Shown here: positions 35,420 through 43,322 of the stretch, piece after piece
How the letters are laid out: every line of letters begins with the position of its first letter
Position numbering within the stretch: the first letter of the stretch is position 1
Assembly (NCBI RefSeq): GCF_024704835.1
Contig: NZ_JAMXBE010000005.1
Location: 62,001 to 126,000, forward strand
Direction: 5' to 3'
DNA length: 64,000 nt
Origin: Parapedobacter tibetensis
GTDB taxonomy: Bacteria; Bacteroidota; Bacteroidia; Sphingobacteriales; Sphingobacteriaceae
Notes under the pieces: model-generated
Seen by the model: the letters and a program-made list of their open reading frames with translations, nothing else
Database searches by the model: none
Told to the model about the DNA's origin: nothing
Program-made: the position numbers and the translations under genes

Positions 35420-35737
35420 TCGATGTGCCACTTAGGTTTTTACCCAATGGCCGGTACCGCGCGGTTCGATACAAAGATGCACCTGATTCGGTGCAGCACC
35501 CCAATAAGTTGGTTAAAGAAGAGCTTGTAGTAAGCGGCGGTGGCATCATCTAGATGAACCTGATCGGCGGGGGTGGGGAGGTTTTGCAGCTGGAACCCAT
35601 TGGGACTGCTGAACGTAATGATTAGCTTATTCTGCGGCTTTGCTTCCTCAATGGTCGCTCTTGTTAACGAATATGTTTTTGCCAAATCGGCATTATTGGT
35701 TATTTTGGCCAAGATAAATGCGGATAACACCTTTTCT
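35420..35737. other. Stretch without a recognised gene
   Basis: A 96-codon frame on the minus strand (35440-35730) and the upstream extension of the Crp/Fnr frame on the plus strand cover this region. Neither shows a recognisable family, signal or motif. With the RND debris on its left it looks like a decayed gene region. Confidence 0.4.
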
Positions 35738-36319
35738 ATGTTTGATAGTTTAAAACTATATTTTAGAAAATTGGCACCAGAGCTATCACAGGACGCCTGG
35801 AATGCTTTTCAAAAGTGCTTGACGGTAAAACGGTATAAGAAAGGGGAAACCATCAGTGAAGAGGGAAGGGTGAATAATATTGTATGCTTTATAGAAGAAG
35901 GGATAGTGATGGTATACAACCTTATTGACGGCAAAAAGAATATATACAATTTTTTCTTCGAGCACGAGTATACAGGCGATTATGAGAGTTTTCTTACCCG
36001 TAAGCCTGCTAACTACGGGATTGAAGCGATTGAAGACACAATCACATTCAATCTGCATTACGATGGCCTACAAAAAATGTATGCCGATTTTCCGGAGTTT
36101 GAACGGGTCGGTCGATTGGTGGCAGAAGGGCAGTTCCTGCGCCTTACCGAACGAAATGCTTCCTTGTTGGCCGAAAAGCCCGAGGACCGTTATGAAAACC
36201 TGGTAGTGGCCAAACCGCAGGTGGCCCAACGTGTTCCGCAATATCTCATCGCTTCGTATCTGGGGATTACACCTGAAGCACTGAGCCGTATCCGCAAACG
36301 GCTTGTGTCGAAATTCTAA
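35738..36319 (+). CDS. Crp/Fnr-family transcriptional regulator
   Basis: The 193-residue protein has a cyclic-nucleotide-binding-type beta barrel (about 1-120, with KKGETISEEGRVNNIVCFIE) and a C-terminal helix-turn-helix. The recognition helix reads TPEALSRIRKRL with E180, S183 and R184, the E-SR pattern that FNR uses to read TTGAT. It lacks the cysteine set needed for an FNR iron-sulfur cluster. The ATG at 35738 gives the usual family length; the longer frame has no support. A perfect TTGAT-N4-ATCAA box lies 20 bp after its stop, before a TonB receptor gene. Confidence 0.9.
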   Translation: MFDSLKLYFRKLAPELSQDAWNAFQKCLTVKRYKKGETISEEGRVNNIVCFIEEGIVMVYNLIDGKKNIYNFFFEHEYTGDYESFLTRKPANYGIEAIEDTITFNLHYDGLQKMYADFPEFERVGRLVAEGQFLRLTERNASLLAEKPEDRYENLVVAKPQVAQRVPQYLIASYLGITPEALSRIRKRLVSKF

Positions 36320-36339
36320 CCGCGATACATGGTGCTTTA

Positions 36340-36353
36340 TTGATCCAAATCAA
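36340..36353. promoter_or_regulatory. FNR/Crp-type operator
   Basis: TTGATCCAAATCAA is an exact TTGAT-N4-ATCAA dyad, the FNR consensus of E. coli. It lies 20 bp after the Crp/Fnr gene and 54 bp before the ATG of the TonB receptor. The regulator's E-SR recognition helix would suit this site. Confidence 0.7.
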
Positions 36354-36407
36354 TGAAAAAGGGAACTTGCTTCTTTTTTTTTGTAAGCAAATAGTTTACA
36401 AGAAAAT

Positions 36408-38780
36408 ATGAGCACCATTATCACCTCCTCTCTATTCATTTTATTATGCATGGCCAGTTCAGTAGGATTGGCGCAACCTTCTACGCAAACCGTGCGAGGC
36501 AATATCAGGGATGAAGCGTCAAGAATCCCTTTGGTGGGTGTCACTGTTCGATTGCTGGATGGCGACAGTCAAATCATTACAGCAAGCGATGCGCTTGGTA
36601 ATTTTCGGCTTACTGATGTGCCCCTTGGTCGGCAAACGTTTTTAGCCACCCACCAAGGATACCAGCCAGAAACGTTCCACCACATCATTATAACTGCAGG
36701 CAGGGAAGTGGTGCTGAACCTCATGCTGACCGAAAGCGTCACTTCATTGGAAGAGGTTATTGTAAATTATGGCCGACGTGAGGATTCCCGTTTCACCAAT
36801 AGTGACATGGCAGCAGTCAGCGCTCGGCCGTTCAGCATGGAAGAAACCAAACGGTATGCGGGGTCATTGGGAGACCCTGCCCGTATGACGGCGAATTTTG
36901 CCGGAGTGGTATCCACCAATGATACCCGAAATGATATCATTATCCGTGGCAATTCGCCCAATGCCATGCTTTGGCAACTGGAGGGGCTCAATATACCGAA
37001 TCCCAATCACTTCGGTGCATTGAACAGCATGGGAGGGTCAGTAAGCATGTTGAACAACAATAATTTGGATAAATCTGATTTCATGACAAGCGCTTTCCCT
37101 GCACAGTATGGTAATGCGTTAGGAGGGGTTTTTGATTTGCGCTTACGTGATGGGAACAACCAAAAACACGAATTCCTTGCCCAGATGGGGTTCAACGGTT
37201 TTGAAGGAGGAGCAGAAGGCCCTTTGGGCCGTACGAACAGGGCTACTTATTTGGTGAATGTCCGCTATTCTACACTTGCAGCTTTCCAGCAGCTTGGGCT
37301 CAATTTTGGCGCCGGAGGAGCTACGCCGGAATATATGGATATCAATTACAAAATCAGCGCGCCTGTTGGCAAACGAGGAGTGTTTTCCGTGTTTGGGATA
37401 TGGGGTGAGAGTTTGTTTACCTCTTTAGGGAGTGAATACGATCCTGATGGACAGGCATATGGCAACGATTATTCCAACCGGTTTGCGCGCTATAATACCA
37501 ATATCAGCGGATTGCGTTATGAACACCAGCTGGGCAACAATACCACAGCCAGCCTGGTACTGGGGTATAGCCGTACCAATGAACGGTTCGATAGGGATTC
37601 CGTCAGTACGGAAGACCCTGCTGTTTTTACCCCGAACTGGCAATGGCGGTTCGTCACCGACAAGTATTCTGGGGTATTGACCTTGCACCATAAATTTAGT
37701 GGAAAGCATAACATGGTAGCTGGTGTTGTAACGGATTTTACCAATTATTCCCTCTTCAATAAACGCATCTATGATGGTATGGTTGATCGGGTGTTTTCCG
37801 ATAGGGAAGGGTGGCTGAATTTGACACAGACTTACTTGCAGTGGAGATACCGGATGACGGATCGCTTGACGATGATGTCAGGGCTCCATCACCAATATCT
37901 CGACCTGTCTAACAGCCAAAGCCTGGAACCCCGCATGGGGTTGAGGTACCGGGTGAATCATGCACATGCCATCGGACTTGGATATGGTTTGCATAGCCAA
38001 ATGGATAATTTGCTGACTTATGCTACGATTACCCGCACTCCTACTGGAAATGTCTACACCAATGAGTCTTTGGGATTGGGAAGGAGCCACCATGCCGTGT
38101 TGTCGCACGACTGGGGCTTGTCATCCAATACCTATCTGAAAACGGAGGTGTATTACCAGTGGTTGTTTGATATCCCCGTGGAAAGGCACCCCAGTTCGTT
38201 TTCGACCATCAACTTAGGTGCAGAATCTATCCCGACCTTGCGTGACAACCTGGTGAATGAAGGTACTGGGAGGAATTATGGTCTCGAATTTACGTTGGAA
38301 AGGTCATTTGATCGGGGATTCTATTACCTAGTTACGGCCTCCATCTTTGATTCGCAGTATAGAGGTAGTGATGGTGTTTGGCGAAATACAGCCTTCAACA
38401 TGCGCAATGTATTGAATGTACTGGCCGGTAGAGAGTGGAAGCTTGGCCGTGATGTGTTTGGAGCAGGAGCCACAATATCCTGGGTAGGTGGGCGGTATCT
38501 GTCGCCAATCGATTATGAAGCCTCCGCAGTGGACGGGGAAGTGCAGTATGCTGAGGCGGCGGCCTTCTCACTGCGGCAACGTGACTATTTCAGGACGGAT
38601 GTCAAATTGTCCTTCCGTAGAGAATATCGAAGAGCTACGCTGGAAGTAGCATTGGATCTCCAAAACATAACGAATAACGAGAATATTTTCCGTCAGGAAT
38701 GGAATGCCCGTCAACTAAGGGTGGTGGATAACCTCCAACAAGGGTTCTTCCCGGTGCCTTTCATAAGGTTTACGTTTTAA
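36408..38780 (+). CDS. TonB-dependent receptor with carboxypeptidase-regulatory-like N-terminal domain
   Basis: The 790-residue outer-membrane receptor has a signal peptide to about residue 22 (SSVGLAQP) and a CarboxypepD_reg-like domain (25-110, VRGNIRDEASRIPLVGVTV). A plug follows (DIIIRGNSPNAMLWQLEGLN) and then a barrel ending QGFFPVPFIRFTF. It is shorter than SusC proteins, and no SusD partner follows. It imports an unknown ligand. Its promoter region holds a perfect FNR-type box, and the Crp/Fnr gene is directly upstream. Confidence 0.88.
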   Translation: MSTIITSSLFILLCMASSVGLAQPSTQTVRGNIRDEASRIPLVGVTVRLLDGDSQIITASDALGNFRLTDVPLGRQTFLATHQGYQPETFHHIIITAGREVVLNLMLTESVTSLEEVIVNYGRREDSRFTNSDMAAVSARPFSMEETKRYAGSLGDPARMTANFAGVVSTNDTRNDIIIRGNSPNAMLWQLEGLNIPNPNHFGALNSMGGSVSMLNNNNLDKSDFMTSAFPAQYGNALGGVFDLRLRDGNNQKHEFLAQMGFNGFEGGAEGPLGRTNRATYLVNVRYSTLAAFQQLGLNFGAGGATPEYMDINYKISAPVGKRGVFSVFGIWGESLFTSLGSEYDPDGQAYGNDYSNRFARYNTNISGLRYEHQLGNNTTASLVLGYSRTNERFDRDSVSTEDPAVFTPNWQWRFVTDKYSGVLTLHHKFSGKHNMVAGVVTDFTNYSLFNKRIYDGMVDRVFSDREGWLNLTQTYLQWRYRMTDRLTMMSGLHHQYLDLSNSQSLEPRMGLRYRVNHAHAIGLGYGLHSQMDNLLTYATITRTPTGNVYTNESLGLGRSHHAVLSHDWGLSSNTYLKTEVYYQWLFDIPVERHPSSFSTINLGAESIPTLRDNLVNEGTGRNYGLEFTLERSFDRGFYYLVTASIFDSQYRGSDGVWRNTAFNMRNVLNVLAGREWKLGRDVFGAGATISWVGGRYLSPIDYEASAVDGEVQYAEAAAFSLRQRDYFRTDVKLSFRREYRRATLEVALDLQNITNNENIFRQEWNARQLRVVDNLQQGFFPVPFIRFTF

Positions 38781-38810
38781 CAGGTGCGCTTAACCGTTGC
38801 GTAAAAAATA

Positions 38811-38981
38811 TTACTCACCTTCATTTTTGGTCTGCCCTGTCCGAACACCTCCGGCATTGGGTACACCTTGATGGCGTTTGAGGGTCTTTGTATCCTTGAA
38901 TGATTTATCGGTAGTAGAGCTACCGATTTCCATATTGCGGCTCTTGTCCTGCGTTCCTGTTACTTTTTTCTGCTTTTTCAT
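38811..38981 (-). CDS. Small basic hypothetical protein (56 residues)
   Basis: An ATG at 38981 opens a 56-codon frame starting MKKQKKVTGTQDKSRNMEIG and ending in a hydrophilic, glycine-containing tail (GVPNAGGVRTGQTKNEGE). It fills most of the 256-bp gap between the TonB receptor and the AI-2E transporter gene. It has no membrane segment or known domain. The composition (rich in Lys, Thr, Gly, Asn) resembles small unstructured proteins annotated in related genomes, but I cannot name a family. Confidence 0.5.
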   Translation of the reverse strand: MKKQKKVTGTQDKSRNMEIGSSTTDKSFKDTKTLKRHQGVPNAGGVRTGQTKNEGE

Positions 38982-39036
38982 AGTCACCCCTTGCGCTAAA
39001 TCCTCTGGATAAATAACAGCAAGCCGGACTGATTGT

Positions 39037-40233
39037 TCATTCTTTTTTTCCGTTATCCGCTACAGGGGGCTTTTCTTGCACTTCCGCCTCCTTTTTTTTG
39101 CGCTCCTTGATTTCCAGCAGCTCCTTTAGATTCCAGCGCTTGAGTAGGATTTTGGTGGAGTAGCGTTTGAGGTGGTATTTTTCGGGCTCCCCGATGAGGA
39201 AACCAAACGCATTCATGGAGGGAATAGCATCGAAGATGACCTTGATGGTAGCTGTGATTGGAAGCGCCAATATTAAGCCAGCAAGTCCGAAAAGCATGCC
39301 GCCAAGCAGGATGGAAATGATGGCCATCAAAGGGTTTATACTTACCTTACTGCCCACAATGTTCGGCGTGATGACATTACCTTCCAGAAATTGTACCACT
39401 TGAAACCAGGCGATAACCCCTACAGCATACCAAGCAGTGTCCTTGGTAGCCAATGCGAAAAGTGCAGGCAGGATGGAGCCGATGGCGATACCGATATAGG
39501 GGAGCAACATCAGCAACGAAGCCAATGTGCCAAAAAACCAAGCATATTGGATGCCCAAGATCCACAATCCCACTGTATTGAGTATGGCCACGATACCCAT
39601 AACGGTGATGAGCCCAAGTAGGTAGCTTTGCACCACATTGTAAATCTTATTAAGGGTTTTATGTACGGTTTCCTGTGGGGTAGAGCGGAATGCCCTGAAG
39701 AAAAACTCACGGAAAAAAACCCGATAATACAGTAAAAAGAATGAAAACAACGGTACCAACACCAAGCCAGCAAGTACGTTTCCCAAAGATCCAAAAGCCG
39801 TTGATAGGTGCCTGCCCGCATGGGAAAGAATTTCATTGGCCTCCGACCTCAACCGCTCGGCCACTTCTGTGGGCTCTATGCCGAAACGGTCCTGCAGTAA
39901 TTTTTGTATGGTGTCGAAGATGGATAGGAATTTGTGCTGGATTTCCGCACCATCCTTTCCAATGATAATCACTTGATGGATGATGAACCACATCAGGCCC
40001 GAAAGCACGGCTATGGCTAAAATAACAGCAAGAATAGCCGAAAAGGCCTTACCCAGTCGTAACCTTTCTAGGAACCGGGCAACCGGATAGAGGGAAATGG
40101 CGATGAGGATGGAGAACATCAGTGGCAACAACACACCCTGCAACACATACAATAGTGTGATGATAAGTGCTAGGGAAATGAGGCTTGCTGCCAATTCCAG
40201 GACGTAAGGCCGTTTAATAGGGTTCTCTTCCAT
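39037..40233 (-). CDS. AI-2E family transporter (PerM/YdiK type)
   Basis: The 398-residue integral membrane protein has about eight hydrophobic segments in the pattern of the AI-2E/PerM family: LVLVPLFSFFLLYYR near residue 158, LLPYIGIAIGSILPA near 245 and the conserved NPLMAIISILLGGMLFG near 298. Members are proposed exporters of autoinducer-2 or ions; most have no proven substrate. A charged C-terminal tail (EIKERKKKEAEVQEKPP) is cytoplasmic. No luxS gene lies in the window. Confidence 0.9.
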   Translation of the reverse strand: MEENPIKRPYVLELAASLISLALIITLLYVLQGVLLPLMFSILIAISLYPVARFLERLRLGKAFSAILAVILAIAVLSGLMWFIIHQVIIIGKDGAEIQHKFLSIFDTIQKLLQDRFGIEPTEVAERLRSEANEILSHAGRHLSTAFGSLGNVLAGLVLVPLFSFFLLYYRVFFREFFFRAFRSTPQETVHKTLNKIYNVVQSYLLGLITVMGIVAILNTVGLWILGIQYAWFFGTLASLLMLLPYIGIAIGSILPALFALATKDTAWYAVGVIAWFQVVQFLEGNVITPNIVGSKVSINPLMAIISILLGGMLFGLAGLILALPITATIKVIFDAIPSMNAFGFLIGEPEKYHLKRYSTKILLKRWNLKELLEIKERKKKEAEVQEKPPVADNGKKE

Positions 40234-40373
40234 AGGAAACCGGATTAGCTATTTTTTCTGTTCATTCCTACCCAAAGATAGCATAAAAAAGGAATTTCTC
40301 AATGCCGCCGAACTGCGGATGAGTAAAATGACCGTGTCTAGGTTAGCATGGCGATAGGTGCATCAGTGGGAAC

Positions 40374-42503
40374 CTATGACACTAACGTAAAATCAATCTG
40401 CCGCTTCGCCAAGTCCACTTTTTTCACCTTGATACTTACCTCGTCACCAAGCTGGTACCGTTTCTTTTTGCGCTGGCCGATGATGGCATAGTTCTTCTCG
40501 TCCAAGGCGTAGAAATCATCGGTAATATCGCGTAACCTTACCATTCCCTCACATTTGTTCTCTTCGATTTCTACATACATGCCCCATTCGGTCACACCGG
40601 ATATGATGCCGAGGTAAGTTTCACCCACCTGGTCCTGCAGAAATTCAGCTTGTTTGTATTTCACAGATGCTCGTTCTGCATCGGCCGCCTTCTTTTCCAT
40701 CTGTGAGGAATGTTCGCATAATTTCTCGTAGGCTTCCCCATTAACCGGTTTGCCGTCCGTTAAGTAATGTTCGAGGAGACGGTGCACCATCACATCGGGA
40801 TAGCGGCGGATGGGTGACGTGAAGTGGGTATAGTAGTCGAAAGCCAGCCCATAGTGACTGGTTTTCTTGGTAGTGTAGATGGCTTTGGCCATGGAGCGTA
40901 TGGCGAGTGTGGTTAGTACATTCTGTTCCTTGGTGCCTTCTATCCGTTCCATCAAGGTGTTGAGCGAGCGGGCGGTTTCGCGGTCTGATTTGGTGCTGAT
41001 CTTATGCCCGAATCGGGCAGCGAACTGCGCGAAACTGGCAATGTTCTGTTCATCGGGTGCATCGTGCACCCTGTATACGAAAGTCTTTTTGTTGTTCCCC
41101 TTGCCTTGCTTGCCGATGAATTCGGCCACCCTTTTGTTGGCCAATAGCATAAAGTCCTCGATAAGTCTATGGGCATCCTTGCGTTCTTTGACATATACAC
41201 CCAATGGCTTGCCGGTTTCATCGAGATGGAATTTAACCTCGGTGGTTTCGAAGCTGATGGCTCCATGCTTGAACTTCCGGTCGCGGAGGATATAGGCCAA
41301 GTTATTGAGCGCGAGGAGTTCTTCACTGTATTCCCCAGCTTTTTGGTCGAGAACTTCTTGTGCTTCTTCATAGCTGAACCGCCTGTCCGAATGGATGATG
41401 GTACGACCGAACCATTCACTGATGATGTTGGCGCGGCTGTCCATTTCAAATACAGCGGAGAAGCTCAGGCGATCTTCGTGGGGACGTAGTGAACACAGGT
41501 CGTTGGATAGCCGTTCAGGAAGCATCGGAATCACGCGGTCCACCAAATAGACCGATGTGCCACGTTCGAAAGCTTCTGCGTCTAAAGGCGTGTCTGGTTG
41601 TACGTAATACGTGACATCGGCGATGTGCACGCCCACCTCGTAGTTGCCATTGGGAAGTTTTTGGAAAGAGATGGCATCATCGAAATCCTTTGCATCCACG
41701 GGATCAATAGTAAACGTCGTTATAGGGCGGAAGTCGCGGCGTTTAGCAATTTCGGATTGTGGGATTTCAGCGGGGAAAGCCTCCGCTTCTCGTTCCACGG
41801 CATCCGGGAATGCGAGGGGGAATCCGAAGTCGGCCAATATGGCATTCATCTCCGTATTATTTTCGCCCTTTTTGCCCAGCACATGCTTCACCTTGCCTAC
41901 GGGGTTTTTACTGTCCTGCGGCCATTCGGTGATGGTCACTACCACTTTTTCTCCGTCTTTGGCCCCATTGAGATCGGCTAGGGGAATGAAAATATCGTTC
42001 AACATCTTCCGGTTGTCGGCTATGAGGAAAGCGAAGCGGGTCGATATGGTGATGGTACCCGTAAATTCGGTACGCGCACGTTCAAGGATCTCCACCACTT
42101 CGCCTTCCTTGCGCTTGCCACGGCGTTTTTCATAAGTATGTACCTTTACACGGTCGCCATGTAATGCTTGTCGAAGCTTGCGTGGTGCGATGTAGATATC
42201 GTCCTCAAATTCGTCTTCGGGCACGATGAAGGCGGAGCCGTCTGCCGTCATGTCTACCCGGCCTATCACGAACGCCTTAAGTTCCTTGAGTGCATATTTA
42301 CCTTTTTCGACTTCCTTGAAAGGCCCTGCGTTCGCTTCTTCCTGCAGGATATCGAGGATGGCATTTTTCGATTCGGGATCAGTTAGGTTGAGCTTGGCGG
42401 CCACCTGCTTGTAGTTCATCGGCTTGTTGCTCGATTTTTCAATGATATCCGTGATAAGTTGTGTAAGTATATGCCTGAATGCACTGGTTTTCTTGTTTGA
42501 CAT
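40374..42503 (-). CDS. rnr: Ribonuclease R
   Basis: The 709-residue 3'-5' exoribonuclease degrades structured RNA and stalled mRNA. Domains in order are an N-terminal HTH-like region, OB_RNB (about 65-125, GRVDMTADGSAFIVPEDEFE) and a second cold-shock-like domain. The RNB catalytic domain starts near 265 (TIDPVDAKDFDDAISFQKL, with the metal-binding aspartates). A C-terminal S1 domain (YLGIISGVTEWGMYVEIEEN) follows. The length is normal, with no long Lys-rich tail as in E. coli. Confidence 0.96.
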   Translation of the reverse strand: MSNKKTSAFRHILTQLITDIIEKSSNKPMNYKQVAAKLNLTDPESKNAILDILQEEANAGPFKEVEKGKYALKELKAFVIGRVDMTADGSAFIVPEDEFEDDIYIAPRKLRQALHGDRVKVHTYEKRRGKRKEGEVVEILERARTEFTGTITISTRFAFLIADNRKMLNDIFIPLADLNGAKDGEKVVVTITEWPQDSKNPVGKVKHVLGKKGENNTEMNAILADFGFPLAFPDAVEREAEAFPAEIPQSEIAKRRDFRPITTFTIDPVDAKDFDDAISFQKLPNGNYEVGVHIADVTYYVQPDTPLDAEAFERGTSVYLVDRVIPMLPERLSNDLCSLRPHEDRLSFSAVFEMDSRANIISEWFGRTIIHSDRRFSYEEAQEVLDQKAGEYSEELLALNNLAYILRDRKFKHGAISFETTEVKFHLDETGKPLGVYVKERKDAHRLIEDFMLLANKRVAEFIGKQGKGNNKKTFVYRVHDAPDEQNIASFAQFAARFGHKISTKSDRETARSLNTLMERIEGTKEQNVLTTLAIRSMAKAIYTTKKTSHYGLAFDYYTHFTSPIRRYPDVMVHRLLEHYLTDGKPVNGEAYEKLCEHSSQMEKKAADAERASVKYKQAEFLQDQVGETYLGIISGVTEWGMYVEIEENKCEGMVRLRDITDDFYALDEKNYAIIGQRKKKRYQLGDEVSIKVKKVDLAKRQIDFTLVS

Positions 42504-42526
42504 GGTTGTATTGCTTATTGATAATT

Positions 42527-42556
42527 GAACGCGGATGACACTGATTATGTAGATGG
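42527..42556 (+). repeat. Dispersed GGAACACGGAT repeat, diverged copy
   Basis: GAACGCGGATGACACTGATT and following bases match the repeat seen at 9572, 18235 and 30216 with several changes. It lies between the rnr and exonuclease genes. Confidence 0.6.
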
Positions 42557-42599
42557 CCGCGGGTTCTTTATTTATTGATTTCCAATTGTACCCATTTGC

Positions 42600-43322
42600 C
42601 TATTCATCGGCAAAGCTGATATTGTCCGAGGCGATTAACGTTTCGCTGCGCAATTTACGCAAGATCTGTGCCGTAGTGATGACATCCTTTTCACAATAGA
42701 CACGAATGCGTTCCAAATTGTTTTCCTCATAATATACGTGGTATACATCTTCGCCGCTGATGTCATCTTTTGGAGTGGGGATACCTAGCACTGCCGCCAT
42801 CAGGTTGAGCGATACATTGTTGCGGTAATCGCCGAACCGCCACAGTTCCATGGTGTCCAAATGGTTGATTTCCCAAGGTTTTTTGCCTGATATGTCGAAC
42901 TGGGCAGGGATAGCCAAGCCATTGATCAACATCCGTTTGCAAATATACGGGAAATCAAATCCCTTGCCGTTATGTCCACAAAGGGTGAGGCTGGGTGGTT
43001 GTTTTTGCAGCAATCGGGCAAAATCCGCCAAGAGTTCGCGTTCATCATCTTGTACGAAGGACTTCACCCGAAAGCCCATTTGCCCTTGTCGCTGATGGAA
43101 TGCGCCCACGGATATACAGATGATTTTGCCAAATTCCGGATGTAGTCCGGCATTGCTGTATACATCAGCGGCTGTTTCATTCTCCTGAAGGCTTTTTTTT
43201 ACCTTATAGGCCCATAGTTCTTGGAAGTGATCGGGTAATTCGGCGAATAGGGCCTTTTGGGATACCGTTTCGATATCCAAAACCAACACTTGTTGTAAAT
43301 CTATCTGTTCAAGCATAGTCAT
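42600..43322 (-). CDS. PolB-like 3'-5' exonuclease
   Basis: The 240-residue protein is a DEDD-type exonuclease domain of the predicted PolB-like family. VLVLDIETVSQKA holds the first Asp/Glu pair, LCGHNGKGFDFPYICKR the second Asp, and YCEKDVITTAQILRKL the last Asp. It probably trims DNA; a cellular role is not known. The start codon is shared with the stop of pbpC (overlap 43319-43322), so the two are cotranscribed, with pbpC first. Confidence 0.9.
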   Translation of the reverse strand: MTMLEQIDLQQVLVLDIETVSQKALFAELPDHFQELWAYKVKKSLQENETAADVYSNAGLHPEFGKIICISVGAFHQRQGQMGFRVKSFVQDDERELLADFARLLQKQPPSLTLCGHNGKGFDFPYICKRMLINGLAIPAQFDISGKKPWEINHLDTMELWRFGDYRNNVSLNLMAAVLGIPTPKDDISGEDVYHVYYEENNLERIRVYCEKDVITTAQILRKLRSETLIASDNISFADE

